Positions 19,612 through 28,953 of a stretch of DNA of 64,000 nucleotides are shown piece after piece. The DNA is taken from assembly GCF_023920705.1 (NCBI RefSeq), contig NZ_CP094657.1, positions 186,001-250,000 on the forward strand, read 5' to 3'. The first letter of the stretch is position 1. Each line of letters starts with the position of its first letter. Both the position numbers and the translations under genes were made by a program. Origin of the DNA: Acinetobacter sp. XS-4 (GTDB lineage: Bacteria; Pseudomonadota; Gammaproteobacteria; Pseudomonadales; Moraxellaceae). Under the pieces are notes generated by a model. It ran no database searches and was not told where the DNA came from. It worked only from the letters and a program-made list of their open reading frames with translations.

Positions 19612-20286
19612 TTAAATAGGATCTAAACCTAACCATTGTCTTTGGTGGTAGGCGCTATCCCAAAATAACCATTCAAGTTTTGCGCCCATGGTGTACGCAG
19701 CATGCATTTTTTCTAAAGTGTCTGCGTCACAACGTGCGGCAACCTTGTCTACTGTCGCAATCACATTACGCACGGCTATATGGAACTCTTCACCTGCATA
19801 GGTATCAATCCATGCTTGGTAAGGGTTATTAGCAATTGATTTGTCTACAATATCTTTACCGACTTCAGCATAGATCCAGAAGCAAGGTAATAGTGCAGCG
19901 AGTACGACAGGGTAGCTTTCAGACCAAGCTGTTGCTGTTAAAAATGAAGTGTAATGGTGGCCTGCCAAGGTCAAAGGCGTATTTTTAAATTCTTCTTTAG
20001 TTACCCCAAAGTTTTTCATGAAGTCATCATGCAAACTACGCTCCACCACAATCGCAATTTTAGCGGCATCTGAAAATTGCATAATATCGTCAGCCTCGAA
20101 CGCTTTTGCTGCCGCAACAGCAAGTACGCGACCATAAGCCACTAAATATTGGGCATCTTGAATGACATAATGACAAAAAGCTTCTTTATCTAAAGTACCG
20201 TTAGCAAGTTCTTGATTAAAAGGTAGGTCGAGAATTTTTTGATATAAATTTAAATTACGTTGCCAAAGTTCTTGAGAAAAAAGCAT
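19612..20286 (-). CDS. tenA: TenA family thiaminase II / aminopyrimidine aminohydrolase
   Basis: Hydrolyses aminopyrimidine breakdown products of thiamine for salvage. Length 224 residues; all-helical TenA fold. The catalytic cysteine falls at C135 (LLPCFWIYAEVG), the same number as in B. subtilis TenA, and the substrate-binding aspartate is at D44 (VIQDAQYL). It is alone in its transcription unit, and I did not find a TPP riboswitch in the 260 bp upstream. Confidence 0.92.
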   Translation of the reverse strand: MLFSQELWQRNLNLYQKILDLPFNQELANGTLDKEAFCHYVIQDAQYLVAYGRVLAVAAAKAFEADDIMQFSDAAKIAIVVERSLHDDFMKNFGVTKEEFKNTPLTLAGHHYTSFLTATAWSESYPVVLAALLPCFWIYAEVGKDIVDKSIANNPYQAWIDTYAGEEFHIAVRNVIATVDKVAARCDADTLEKMHAAYTMGAKLEWLFWDSAYHQRQWLGLDPI

Positions 20287-20548
20287 AAAAATATTCCATT
20301 TAAAATAAGACAGCTGAACTGGATTTTAAATCAATTTTAAAATACAAAAATAATAATGATAGATATATCGCAAGAAAATATTTAATACGATTAATAAGTT
20401 AATTAAAAATTATAAATTTCTTTATTAAACATAGAGATAAAGTAACGGGAATAACGGCACAAAACAACATCGTTTTGTGGTTAATTATCGATATAATAGC
20501 CGCGGTTTTAAGAAAGATTAAATTTAGTTCTTGGTATAGGTCTGATCC

Positions 20549-21631
20549 ATGAAGCATTTCCGATTTTCGATATTTTTTACGGTGGTGTGTTTAGCACTAT
20601 CCGCGTATTGGGGTTTTACCCATGGACCTGAAGCTGGCGTGTCTACCATGCTCAAAGCTTTAACAATTACAGCCATTTTAGCTGTAATGGAGGTCTCTTT
20701 ATCTTTTGACAATGCTGTCGTGAATGCATCGGTTCTACGTAATTGGGATCCGTTCTGGAAAATGATCTTTTTAACGGTAGGTATTTTAATCGCCGTTTTT
20801 GGTATGCGTCTGATTTTCCCTGTCGTGATTGTTGCTGTAACCGCTGATATGGGAGTTATTGAAGTGGCGAAATTGGCACTCAATGATCCCAAAACTTATT
20901 CTGAGCGCTTAATGGCACACCACGCTGAAATTTCAGCTTTTGGTGGAACATTCCTATTATTGGTTTTCTTAAACTTCTTCTTTGATGATGAAAAAGAAAC
21001 CCATTGGTTTAGATGGCTTGAATCTAAACTTTCAAGTTTAGCTAGCGTACCTGCAATGTCTGTATTTCTTGCTTTGATTGCTTTAATTGTGATGGCTGGT
21101 TATGTAGATGACCACCAACGTTTAGCAGTGACCATGGCCGGTATTTGGGGCATTGTGGTTTATATTGGCGTTGAAGTTTTAAGTCATTTGTTAGGTGGTG
21201 AACCTGAAATTGATGAAAATGGTAATGCTGTATTACAAGATGGCTCGGGTGCTGCATCAGGTGTAGTTAAAGCTGGTTTAGGTGGTTTCTTATATCTTGA
21301 AGTATTAGATGCATCATTTAGTTTTGATGGTGTGATTGGTGCATTTGCAATTACTAGCGACGTTGTTGTGATTATGCTAGGTCTTGCAATCGGTGCTATT
21401 TTTGTCCGTTCAATGACAGTTTACCTTGTTGAAAAAGGCACGCTAGATGCTTACGTGTTCTTGGAACATGGTGCGCATTATGCGATTGGTGCTTTAGCAT
21501 TCATTATGATTGCAAGTGGTACAGGCGTACATGTACCTGAAGTTGTGACAGGTTTAATTGGTGTGGCGTTTATTGTGTGGGCTATTATTGCTTCAATTCA
21601 ATATTCGAAGCGCGAGCAACAGTCGCCTTAA
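20549..21631 (+). CDS. DUF475 / TerC-like integral membrane protein
   Basis: A 360-residue membrane protein with about nine helices, related to the TerC superfamily. It contains the paired acidic motifs VMEVSLSFDNAVVNASVL (about 46-63) and EVLDASFSFDGVIGAFAIT (about 251-269), the two inverted repeats of the TerC/YkoY fold that are thought to form a metal ion path. A manganese or other metal exporter is plausible by family; the exact ion cannot be read from the sequence. Monocistronic, with a terminator at 21657. Confidence 0.85.
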   Translation: MKHFRFSIFFTVVCLALSAYWGFTHGPEAGVSTMLKALTITAILAVMEVSLSFDNAVVNASVLRNWDPFWKMIFLTVGILIAVFGMRLIFPVVIVAVTADMGVIEVAKLALNDPKTYSERLMAHHAEISAFGGTFLLLVFLNFFFDDEKETHWFRWLESKLSSLASVPAMSVFLALIALIVMAGYVDDHQRLAVTMAGIWGIVVYIGVEVLSHLLGGEPEIDENGNAVLQDGSGAASGVVKAGLGGFLYLEVLDASFSFDGVIGAFAITSDVVVIMLGLAIGAIFVRSMTVYLVEKGTLDAYVFLEHGAHYAIGALAFIMIASGTGVHVPEVVTGLIGVAFIVWAIIASIQYSKREQQSP

Positions 21632-21656
21632 GCTAATTTTCAGTAAAGTTGTTTAG

Positions 21657-21690
21657 AATAAAGAGGCTAAATGCCTCTTTATTTTTTTAA
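21657..21690 (+). terminator. terminator after the DUF475 gene
   Basis: AATAAAGAGGC and GCCTCTTTATT around TAAAT, followed by seven T. Confidence 0.88.
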
Positions 21691-21778
21691 GCTGAAATCG
21701 TTAATTTAAATAAGGTGTCCCGTATTTTTAGAAACGAATCGGCTTATAATTTGCCTAGTTTGATAAACGTGTATTGAT

Positions 21779-23143
21779 ATGATGAATGCTTTGGAACGTC
21801 GCTCAACTTTTGCCTTAAGTAGTATTTTTGCGCTACGCATGTTGGGTTTGTTCATGATTATTCCTGTCTTTTCTGTAGTCGGGCAGTCATATCAATATGC
21901 AACTCCAGCACTCATTGGTTTGGCTGTAGGTGTCTATGGTTTAAGTCAGGCTATTTTGCAAATTCCATTTAGCTTACTGGCTGACCGTTTTAGCCGTAAA
22001 CCTTTGGTGGTGCTTGGCTTATTGCTCTTTGCTATTGGCGGTGCAATTGCTGGGTTATCTGATACGATTTATGGCGTGATTATTGGCCGTGCCATAGCAG
22101 GTGCAGGTGCAGTTTCAGCAGTCGTGATGGCACTTTTAGCCGATGTGACACGTGAAGAACAGCGTACTAAAGCCATGGCTGCGATGGGCATGAGTATTGG
22201 TCTGTCTTTTGTGGTGGCGTTCAGCCTTGGGCCTTGGCTCACAAGTCTTGTCGGCATTTCTGGTTTGTTCTTTGTCACGACCATTATGGGTTTAATCGCG
22301 ATTTTGATGTTATTGCTTGTACCTAAAGTAACTCGTCATCATCGTAATTATCAGCAAGGCTACATAGCGCAGCTTAAGCAAGTCATTCAAATGGGTGATT
22401 TAAACCGTTTACATGTTTCGGTTTTTGCATTGCATTTATTGCTTACCGCCATGTTTATTTATGTGCCTTCACAGCTTATCGAGTTTGCCCATATTCCTCT
22501 AGCCAGTCATGGTTTGGTGTATCTGCCGCTACTAGTAATTAGTCTGTTTTTTGCATTTCCAAGCATTATCGTGGCTGAAAAATATCGCAAAATGCGAGGC
22601 ATTTTCTTAACGGCAATTACAGGCATTATTGCAGGTTTGTTGCTGCTTATATTTGGTTATCAATCAAAATATGTATTACTCGCAGGCCTAGGTATTTTCT
22701 TCATTGCCTTTAATGTGATGGAAGCTTTATTGCCATCGTGGTTATCAAAATGTGCGCCAATCCAGTCAAAAGCAACTGCTATGGGTGTAAATGCCAGTAG
22801 TCAGTTTTTAGGTGCTTTCTTTGGTGGCACACTAGGTGGTCAATTATTGATGTTACATAATACTGCGATTGGATGGAGTGTCTTAACAGGGATTGCTATA
22901 ATATGGCTGCTAATTAGTTTTGGTTTAGCTCAGCCGCGGTATTTGTCATCGATTGTGTTGCCATTGCCGCAAGTGCAGCAGGTGAATGAGTGGACCACAC
23001 AGCTATTGGCAATTCGTGGTATAGAAGAAGTTGTGGTGATGCCTGACCAGCAAGTTGCTTATATTAAAGTCGATAAACAGACTCTTGATGAGGCTGCGCG
23101 ACGTGATTTAACGCAGTTGTTCGGTAAAGAGGTAGCCATTTAA
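21779..23143 (+). CDS. MFS exporter, YajR-like, with C-terminal soluble domain
   Basis: Major facilitator superfamily transporter of 454 residues. Twelve helices carry motif A (LADRFSRKPLVVLG) in the loop after helix 2. After helix 12 there is a soluble tail of about 65 residues that reads like the ferredoxin-fold YAM domain of E. coli YajR (RGIEEVVVMPDQQVAYIKVD). The substrate is unknown. Two ATG codons occur in tandem at 21779 and 21782. The ssb gene follows 51 bp downstream, so the two may share a transcript. Confidence 0.88.
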   Translation: MMNALERRSTFALSSIFALRMLGLFMIIPVFSVVGQSYQYATPALIGLAVGVYGLSQAILQIPFSLLADRFSRKPLVVLGLLLFAIGGAIAGLSDTIYGVIIGRAIAGAGAVSAVVMALLADVTREEQRTKAMAAMGMSIGLSFVVAFSLGPWLTSLVGISGLFFVTTIMGLIAILMLLLVPKVTRHHRNYQQGYIAQLKQVIQMGDLNRLHVSVFALHLLLTAMFIYVPSQLIEFAHIPLASHGLVYLPLLVISLFFAFPSIIVAEKYRKMRGIFLTAITGIIAGLLLLIFGYQSKYVLLAGLGIFFIAFNVMEALLPSWLSKCAPIQSKATAMGVNASSQFLGAFFGGTLGGQLLMLHNTAIGWSVLTGIAIIWLLISFGLAQPRYLSSIVLPLPQVQQVNEWTTQLLAIRGIEEVVVMPDQQVAYIKVDKQTLDEAARRDLTQLFGKEVAI

Positions 23144-23194
23144 GCATAACTCTTATAAAGTAAAACATAGAAATGAATAGGATGAAGACAGCTA

Positions 23195-23788
23195 ATGCGT
23201 GGTGTAAATAAGGTTATTTTGGTTGGTACTTTGGGTCGTGATCCTGAAACAAAAACTTTTCCAAATGGGGGCTCGCTGACTCAATTTTCAATCGCGACAA
23301 GTGAAGCTTGGACCGATAAAACTTCAGGTGAGCGTAAAGAACAAACTGAATGGCACCGTATTGTTTTGCATAACCGTTTAGGGGAAATTGCTCAGCAGTT
23401 CTTACGTAAAGGTTCTAAGGTTTATATTGAAGGTTCATTACGCACGCGTCAGTGGACTGATCAAAATGGCCAAGAGCGCTATACAACAGAAATTCGTGGC
23501 GAACAGATGCAAATGTTAGATGGTCGTCAACAAGGTGAACAAGGTTTCGCTGGCGGTAATGATTTTAATCAACCACGTTTTAACGCACCTCAACAAGGTG
23601 GTAATGGTTATCAAAATAATAATAACCAAGGCGGTGGTTATAACCAAAATAGTGGTGGCGGCTATGGCAGCAACCCAGCTGGCTTTGGTAATGGTGGTAA
23701 CAGCCCGCAAGGTGGGGGCTTTGCTCCTAAAGCACCACAACAGCCTGGGTCTGCTCCAGCAGATTTAGACGACGATTTACCGTTCTAA
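23195..23788 (+). CDS. ssb: single-stranded DNA-binding protein
   Basis: Binds single-stranded DNA during replication, repair and recombination. The N-terminal OB fold (about 1-110) has the conserved start [18 protein letters not shown] long disordered Gly/Asn/Gln-rich linker follows and ends in the acidic tip DDDLPF, which recruits partner proteins. The length of 197 residues fits a chromosomal SSB from Acinetobacter. Confidence 0.97.
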   Translation: MRGVNKVILVGTLGRDPETKTFPNGGSLTQFSIATSEAWTDKTSGERKEQTEWHRIVLHNRLGEIAQQFLRKGSKVYIEGSLRTRQWTDQNGQERYTTEIRGEQMQMLDGRQQGEQGFAGGNDFNQPRFNAPQQGGNGYQNNNNQGGGYNQNSGGGYGSNPAGFGNGGNSPQGGGFAPKAPQQPGSAPADLDDDLPF

Positions 23789-23798
23789 GCAAAATTTT

Positions 23799-23827
23799 AA
23801 AAAAGGCGAGTTTATCTCGCCTTTTTT
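23799..23827. terminator. bidirectional terminator between ssb and azlD
   Basis: AAAAAAGGCGAG and CTCGCCTTTTTT around TTTATC, between convergent genes. Confidence 0.88.
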
Positions 23828-23828
23828 A

Positions 23829-24152
23829 TTACTCAATTCCAAGCAAACGTATCAGGGCCGTACCAGCGGCTGCCAAGCAAATCACTAATAAAAGTGGTAC
23901 TTTTCTCCAAACCAAGAAAAGCGCTAAACCCACACCCAATATACGAGCGAAACCTGCGAAATGTTGGCCTTCAAAAAATGTAGTTGTGACTGCAATCGCA
24001 CAGAGCAAAACGGTTGCGCCGTTTGACAATAAAACTTGGTATTTTTCAGAAAAAGTAAATTTGGCACCTAAGTGAAAACCAGCAAAACGAATCCCATATG
24101 TTCCAAGTGCTAGCAAGCCTATGCCCAAAATAATGAGTAATTGTTGATTCAT
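23829..24152 (-). CDS. azlD: AzlD family small subunit of branched-chain amino acid exporter
   Basis: A 107-residue protein with four membrane helices (QQLLIILGIGLLALGTYGIR, then RFAG). AzlD partners AzlC to export branched-chain amino acids or analogues. Its start overlaps the azlC stop by four bases (ATGA), which supports coupled translation. Confidence 0.88.
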   Translation of the reverse strand: MNQQLLIILGIGLLALGTYGIRFAGFHLGAKFTFSEKYQVLLSNGATVLLCAIAVTTTFFEGQHFAGFARILGVGLALFLVWRKVPLLLVICLAAAGTALIRLLGIE

Positions 24153-24817
24153 TTTTTTCTACTAAATATTAAGCCAAAAAGCGAAATCAGAATTGGAAGT
24201 CCTGAGGCCAAAAAAGGTGTGCTAATCAGTGCCAAAGTGGATCCAGCAAATGCAGCTTTTCGAGTAGATTTATTCTTTAAAGCATTAAAAGTAAGTGCGA
24301 TTAAAATTGCAGGGAAAATGGCATCTAGACCAAATGTTTTTGGGTCTGGAATAGCGCTTCCAATAAAATAACCCGCAGTAACACCGAGGGGCCAAGTCAG
24401 CATGATGCATATACCACATAACCAGTAAGCAGCCTTTTTTGTTTCGAAATCGGGCTGCGCCATGCCAAACAAAACACTTTCATCGTTCATGATATGAGCC
24501 CCGAAATATCGAGAGAATTTACCTCTGATTAGTTCATTGACCGCAATACCAAAAGGCAGATGTCTTAAATTGACGAGTAGTCCTGCAATTGCAGCAGCAA
24601 TCGGGCTGCCACCTACGGCCAAGAACCCAATAAAAATAAATTCAGCAGTTCCTGCGAGCACAAATATGGATAGGCAAAGTGGGATCCAGAGCGCTAAGCC
24701 ATAGCTTGCCGCGAGTGAACCTAAAGACATACCAACAACACTGGTTGCCAGACACACAAAGAAAATCGAGCGGGTGGTGTCTTTACTAAGTTTCTTAATG
24801 AGAGAGTATGTGGACAT
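24149..24817 (-). CDS. azlC: AzlC family branched-chain amino acid exporter subunit
   Basis: Large subunit of the AzlCD pair. Six to seven membrane helices contain the family elements FAGTAEFIFIGFLAVGG-like and LRHLPFGIAVN. The ATG at 24817 is preferred; another in-frame ATG at 24844 would add nine residues and overlap the upstream operator-like repeats. It is divergent from the XRE-cupin regulator at 24913, an arrangement typical of azlB/azlCD loci, so this regulator likely controls the pair. Confidence 0.87.
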   Translation of the reverse strand: MSTYSLIKKLSKDTTRSIFFVCLATSVVGMSLGSLAASYGLALWIPLCLSIFVLAGTAEFIFIGFLAVGGSPIAAAIAGLLVNLRHLPFGIAVNELIRGKFSRYFGAHIMNDESVLFGMAQPDFETKKAAYWLCGICIMLTWPLGVTAGYFIGSAIPDPKTFGLDAIFPAILIALTFNALKNKSTRKAAFAGSTLALISTPFLASGLPILISLFGLIFSRKK

Positions 24818-24828
24818 AGCATGATATA

Positions 24829-24890
24829 ACGAACGATTTTCCATTATAATGAATAAGTCTGATTGTTTTGTCAAAACGAACGATCGTTTT
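24829..24890. promoter_or_regulatory. repeated operator-like motif between azlC and the XRE-cupin regulator
   Basis: ACGAACGATTTT at 24829 and ACGAACGATCGTTTT at 24876 share ACGAACGAT and are 47 bp apart. The second contains the perfect palindrome AACGATCGTT (24879-24888). They lie between divergent genes where the regulator would act on both promoters. Confidence 0.55.
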
Positions 24891-24912
24891 TTTTATAGAA
24901 CGGATGTGGTGA

Positions 24913-25461
24913 ATGTCTCAGCCAATTGAAATTATTGCCAAAGGTTTAAATCGTGAACGTCAAAGAGCAGGGCTTTCTTTGGCAGAGGTTGCTCGTCGTG
25001 CAGGCGTTGCAAAGTCTACACTTTCACAATTAGAGGCAGGGCAAGGTAACCCAAGCATTGAAACGCTATGGGCACTTTGTGTGGCACTGAATATTCCATT
25101 TGCACGTTTGATGGAAGAACCGAGCAATCAGGTACAAGTCATTCGCTGTGGCGATGGGCCAACTGTTAGTTCGGAGATTGCTAATTACAAAGCAATTTTG
25201 CTGGCGACTTGTCCACCGCATGCGCGCCGTGATGTGTACTTACTGATTGTTGAGCCGGGCGAAGACCGTCTTTCAGAGCCTCATCCAGTTGGTTCTGTGG
25301 AACACATTATTGTGGTCGAAGGCAAAGCTTTGGTTGGCTTAATTGATGAAGCAGTTGAGCTCGGTGTTGGAGACTATATTTGTTATCCTGCCGATCAGAA
25401 ACATATATTTAGAGCTTTAGAGAAAGGAACGAAAGCATTATTAATTTCTGAGCAAAACTAA
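24913..25461 (+). CDS. XRE-family regulator with C-terminal cupin domain
   Basis: A 182-residue regulator. The lambda-type helix-turn-helix is at about 8-62 (GLSLAEVARRAGVAKSTLSQ and LEAGQGNPSIETLWAL); a small cupin barrel that probably binds an effector forms the C-terminal half (HPVGSVEHIIVVEGKALVG). Such proteins commonly control amino acid exporters. It is divergent from azlCD, so an amino acid or derivative is the likely effector. Confidence 0.9.
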   Translation: MSQPIEIIAKGLNRERQRAGLSLAEVARRAGVAKSTLSQLEAGQGNPSIETLWALCVALNIPFARLMEEPSNQVQVIRCGDGPTVSSEIANYKAILLATCPPHARRDVYLLIVEPGEDRLSEPHPVGSVEHIIVVEGKALVGLIDEAVELGVGDYICYPADQKHIFRALEKGTKALLISEQN

Positions 25462-25543
25462 AGAATTTCCATTTTATTCAAGCAAAACTTAATTATTATT
25501 CAAAATAAAAACTTAAAAGCATTTACCAGCATTTCAGACAAAA

Positions 25544-25640
25544 AGAGCCAATTTTGCGTATAAATTTTGCAATTGGCTCTCTCTTTTATTCCAAAAATGG
25601 CTCTCGTTTCTTGAGTGCCGAAACGACAAATTAAAGCCAT
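25544..25640. promoter_or_regulatory. GabR/MocR-type operator region upstream of gabP
   Basis: AATTGGCTCTCTC at 25571 and AAAAATGGCTCTCGT at 25593 place two GGCTCT elements exactly 24 bp apart. An inverted copy AGAGCCAATT lies at 25544. The same arrangement with the same spacing recurs between gabR and gabT (28797-28833). About 65 bp can be aligned between the two regions, so the MocR regulator probably binds both. Confidence 0.7.
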
Positions 25641-25788
25641 TGGAAGTATGCATACGGAAGCGCCGGATAAGCTCAGTGATTTTTCTGTTTTAGGAATTGG
25701 GCAGAACGGCTAAATTTTTAGGGGATATTTTTTGGCTTCGGAGGTTTCCGAGACTAGCCGATATCCTCCATATATTAAGGAAAATGAT

Positions 25789-27231
25789 ATGGCAGCTCAT
25801 CAAAATGGTTCTGAAGCCAATCACTCCCAAAGTTTAAAACATGGACTCAAATCACGCCACTTAACGATGATCTCAATTGCAGGGGTTATTGGTGGCTCTT
25901 TATTCGTGGGCTCAGGTAGCATTATTTACAATACTGGGCCTGTAGTTTTTCTAACCTATGCTTTGGGTGGTCTACTCGTTTGGTTCATCATGCGTATGCT
26001 AGGTGAGATGGCCGTTTTAAACCCTGATAGTGGCTCTTTTTCAACATATGCTGACCGTGCGATTGGTCGTTGGGCAGGTTTCTCAATTGGGTGGTTGTAC
26101 TGGTGTACACTCGCAATGCTCATGGGATGGGAAGCTTATGTGGCGGGTAAAATTTTAAATAATTGGTTCCCATTTATACCGATCTGGGCCTATATGGTTG
26201 TCGTGATTGGTGCATTGGTCGCAGTCAATTTACAAAACGTGAAAAACTATGGCGAATTTGAGTTCTGGTTTGCACTCATCAAAGTCATTGCGATTGTTAT
26301 TTTCCTTGTGATTGGTAGTTTAGCCATCATGCATTTGTGGCCTTGGGGCAATCCGGCTGCTTCAGGTATTAGTAATCTAACCTCTCAAGGCTTTATGCCC
26401 AATGGAGGATCATCCGTTATTACCGCCTTGCTTGGAGTTATGTTTGCCTATATTGGTGCTGAAATTGTTACCGTAGCAGCGGCAGAATCAGAAAATCCAT
26501 CTAAGGAAATTCGTAAAGCATCGAACTCGGTTGTATGGCGAATTATTTTATTCTATGTAGGCTCAATGTTCGTTGCAGTCTGTCTTATTCCTCACAACAA
26601 TGAACTCTTGAAAGATTCAACTTGGGGAACCTATAGCGTGACTTTGTCTGCACTCGGGATTCCGGGGGCGCGCCATATCGTAAATTTTGTGGTTCTAACA
26701 TCGGTATGTAGTTGCTTTAACTCAGCACTTTATACGTGTTCACGTATGTTATTTTCGTTGGCTAAACGCGGTGATGCACCAAAAAGTTTTGGCTCTGTAA
26801 ACAGCAAAAGCAGTCCGTGGGTTGGTGTGATTGTGTCATGTTTCTTCTCTGTGATTGCTGTAGTTTTAACTGCAACCAAGAGTATGAATGTTTATGACTT
26901 TTTCATGCTAACGACGGGTGCAGCAACATTGTATGTGTACCTGACGATTGCTTATTCTCAGCTCCGTATGCGTAAAAAACTCGAAGCTGAAGGCGTCAAA
27001 ATTGACTTTAAAATGTGGATGTTCCCTTATCTGACTTATGTAGTGATCTTTGCAATTATTGGTGCAATTCTGACTATGTTGATTGAAGGTACATATTTTA
27101 AAGAAGTGATTTACACCACAGCATTGTTCGGCATTATTGTGTTTTTTGGAATGTTGTCGGAAAAACTAGGGTGGGGTAAAGAGCGTAGAACAACCCATCT
27201 CTCTCATACTCAAGAAGAAAATTTAGTTTAG
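25789..27231 (+). CDS. gabP: GABA/amino acid permease of the APC superfamily
   Basis: Proton-coupled amino acid permease with 12 membrane helices. It has the N-terminal signature LKSRHLTMISIAGVIGGSLF and the following GSG segment of the AAT family to which GabP belongs. The ATG at 25789 has AAGG at the proper distance; the longer frame from 25732 lacks a ribosome site. Its place next to gabR, gabT and gabD, and the shared operator block, support GABA as substrate. A terminator separates it from the convergent regulator. Confidence 0.87.
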   Translation: MAAHQNGSEANHSQSLKHGLKSRHLTMISIAGVIGGSLFVGSGSIIYNTGPVVFLTYALGGLLVWFIMRMLGEMAVLNPDSGSFSTYADRAIGRWAGFSIGWLYWCTLAMLMGWEAYVAGKILNNWFPFIPIWAYMVVVIGALVAVNLQNVKNYGEFEFWFALIKVIAIVIFLVIGSLAIMHLWPWGNPAASGISNLTSQGFMPNGGSSVITALLGVMFAYIGAEIVTVAAAESENPSKEIRKASNSVVWRIILFYVGSMFVAVCLIPHNNELLKDSTWGTYSVTLSALGIPGARHIVNFVVLTSVCSCFNSALYTCSRMLFSLAKRGDAPKSFGSVNSKSSPWVGVIVSCFFSVIAVVLTATKSMNVYDFFMLTTGAATLYVYLTIAYSQLRMRKKLEAEGVKIDFKMWMFPYLTYVVIFAIIGAILTMLIEGTYFKEVIYTTALFGIIVFFGMLSEKLGWGKERRTTHLSHTQEENLV

Positions 27232-27243
27232 TCTTTTTAGAAC

Positions 27244-27277
27244 AAAAAAAGAGTCTCATTGTGAGGCTCTTTTTTTA
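27244..27277. terminator. bidirectional terminator between gabP and gabR
   Basis: AAAAAAAGAGTCTCA and TGAGGCTCTTTTTTT around TTG, between convergent genes. Confidence 0.87.
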
Positions 27278-27298
27278 TGGATTGGGTCAAAAACAGAC

Positions 27299-28798
27299 TT
27301 AATTAATTGTTTGTACACCCGCTTCACGTAAGCACTGGAGCAACACACCAAAAGCCATCACCATGTCTTTTTCATTTACACAGGCAAAGCCCATGAGTAA
27401 GCCGCGCTCTGCGTGAGCATGTGATTGCATGTAGTATTGTGAAAGTGGGCGAACTTTGACACCACGTTCAAGTGCGGTTGTTGCAATCGCGACATCATCG
27501 CAAGAGTTTGGCAGTTTTAAAACTAAGTGTAATCCTGCCGCTTCGTCATATTCATGAATAAATTCGGGGCCAAGATAGCGTTTAATCAGACTGACTAAGT
27601 AATCGCGCCTCTTGCCATAAAGTAAACGCATACGACGAATATGCGCTTCGTAATGACCTTCACGAATAAATTCTGCTAGGGCCTTTTGCTCAAGTAAATG
27701 TCCACCACGATACAGTTCAGCTGCCACAATACGTAGAGGTGAAAAGAGGGGTTTAGGCACCACCAAATACCCAATTCTTAAAGATGGATAAATGGTTTTA
27801 CTAAACGTACCCATGTACAGCACAGGTGCATCATTCTCTAAACCCTGTAAGGATGGATAAGGCTGGCCTGAGAAACGGAATTCACTGTCGTAATCATCTT
27901 CTACAATCCAGCTATTGTGCTGACGGGCAATCTCAATCAATTTGCGTCGACGATCTAGGCTTAAATGTGAACCCAGCGGATATTGGTGCGATGGCGTGAC
28001 AAAAATGAGTTTAGGTGGTTTTGCTGGATTTTCTTCGGGGATAATGCCTTCGGCATCGACTGGCATGGGTTGAATATCAACGCCATTAATACGTAAAGTG
28101 TTGCGCATTCCCCAATAGCCTGGATCTTCAATCCAGACGCGATCACCAATATCGCTAAGTGCACGCGAAACTAAATCAATCGCTTGGTGAATGCCTTCGG
28201 TAATAATAATTTGATCTGCATCACACTGAACTGAACGTGCAACACGCAAGTAGTCTGCCAACGCGCTTCGAAGCTCAATACAGCCGCCAGCATTGCTGTA
28301 AATTAAGCGGTTAATGTCAGGCTCTCGGCTTAGACGAGCCTGAATACGACTAAAAATATGATGTGGAAACTCGGTAACATCGGGCGCTCCCGGCACGAAA
28401 GCTCCCCATTGGTGTGGCGAGGCTGCGGCATAGCCTAATAAGTTTGAGCCACGATTTGAGAGTGCATAAGAGTTTTGAACTTTCGGACTTGAAACTACTT
28501 TTTTCTTATTTTGTGTATTTAAAAAACTCTCTGGTAGTTTTTCAGCAACCCATGTGCCATGGCCTGTACGAGCTTCTAAATAGCCTTCAGCTTGTAGCTG
28601 TTCGTAGGCGGTAAGAACAGTATTTCTCGAAACATGAATTTCACTGGCTAAGTCACGGGAAGCGGGCAAGCGTGTTTTAGGCTGAATGACGCCATCAATA
28701 ATGGCACCACGCAGACAACGGAAAAGGCGCTGATGTAGTTTACCTTCGGTGTCCTGTTGGAGCCGTTGTAATAAATGATCTCCAAGTAAACTACGCAA
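27299..28798 (-). CDS. gabR: MocR family PLP-dependent regulator (GabR-like)
   Basis: GntR-type winged helix (about 15-85, with LPASRDLASEIHVSRNTVLTA) fused to a class I aminotransferase-like domain that binds pyridoxal phosphate (lysine in FSKTIYPSLRIGY). In B. subtilis GabR binds GABA as an external aldimine and activates gabTD. Here it is divergent from gabTD and convergent with gabP. No ATG fits; TTG at 28798 has AGGAG about nine bases upstream. The first GGCTCT operator element overlaps this start, so GabR probably represses itself. Confidence 0.9.
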   Translation of the reverse strand: MRSLLGDHLLQRLQQDTEGKLHQRLFRCLRGAIIDGVIQPKTRLPASRDLASEIHVSRNTVLTAYEQLQAEGYLEARTGHGTWVAEKLPESFLNTQNKKKVVSSPKVQNSYALSNRGSNLLGYAAASPHQWGAFVPGAPDVTEFPHHIFSRIQARLSREPDINRLIYSNAGGCIELRSALADYLRVARSVQCDADQIIITEGIHQAIDLVSRALSDIGDRVWIEDPGYWGMRNTLRINGVDIQPMPVDAEGIIPEENPAKPPKLIFVTPSHQYPLGSHLSLDRRRKLIEIARQHNSWIVEDDYDSEFRFSGQPYPSLQGLENDAPVLYMGTFSKTIYPSLRIGYLVVPKPLFSPLRIVAAELYRGGHLLEQKALAEFIREGHYEAHIRRMRLLYGKRRDYLVSLIKRYLGPEFIHEYDEAAGLHLVLKLPNSCDDVAIATTALERGVKVRPLSQYYMQSHAHAERGLLMGFACVNEKDMVMAFGVLLQCLREAGVQTIN

Positions 28799-28862
28799 TT
28801 GGCTCTCTCCTACAGTTAAAAAATGGCTCTCGTCAGTTGCCGCCAGACGAGCGAAATTACAT
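28797..28862. promoter_or_regulatory. GabR/MocR-type operator region between gabR and gabT
   Basis: AATTGGCTCTCTC at 28797 and AAAAATGGCTCTCGT at 28819, with GGCTCT elements 24 bp apart as in the block before gabP. An inverted repeat CTCGTC/GACGAG follows at the position where the gabP block has TCGTTTC/GAAACGA. Confidence 0.7.
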
Positions 28863-28953
28863 GCATAGGCAGTCGTTGTAAAGCACCCTGAAAATTAAGC
28901 ACAGGATGCAAAAACCAAAGCTGCAACTGATGATGAAAATATGAGGGAATCAA

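Noticed and set aside
20287..20548. Possible TPP riboswitch upstream of tenA
   Set aside because: The CUGAGA and related conserved core elements of the THI box were not found.
23516..23768. Two overlapping frames inside the ssb linker region
   Set aside because: They arise from the low-complexity Gly/Asn/Gln codons of the ssb linker.
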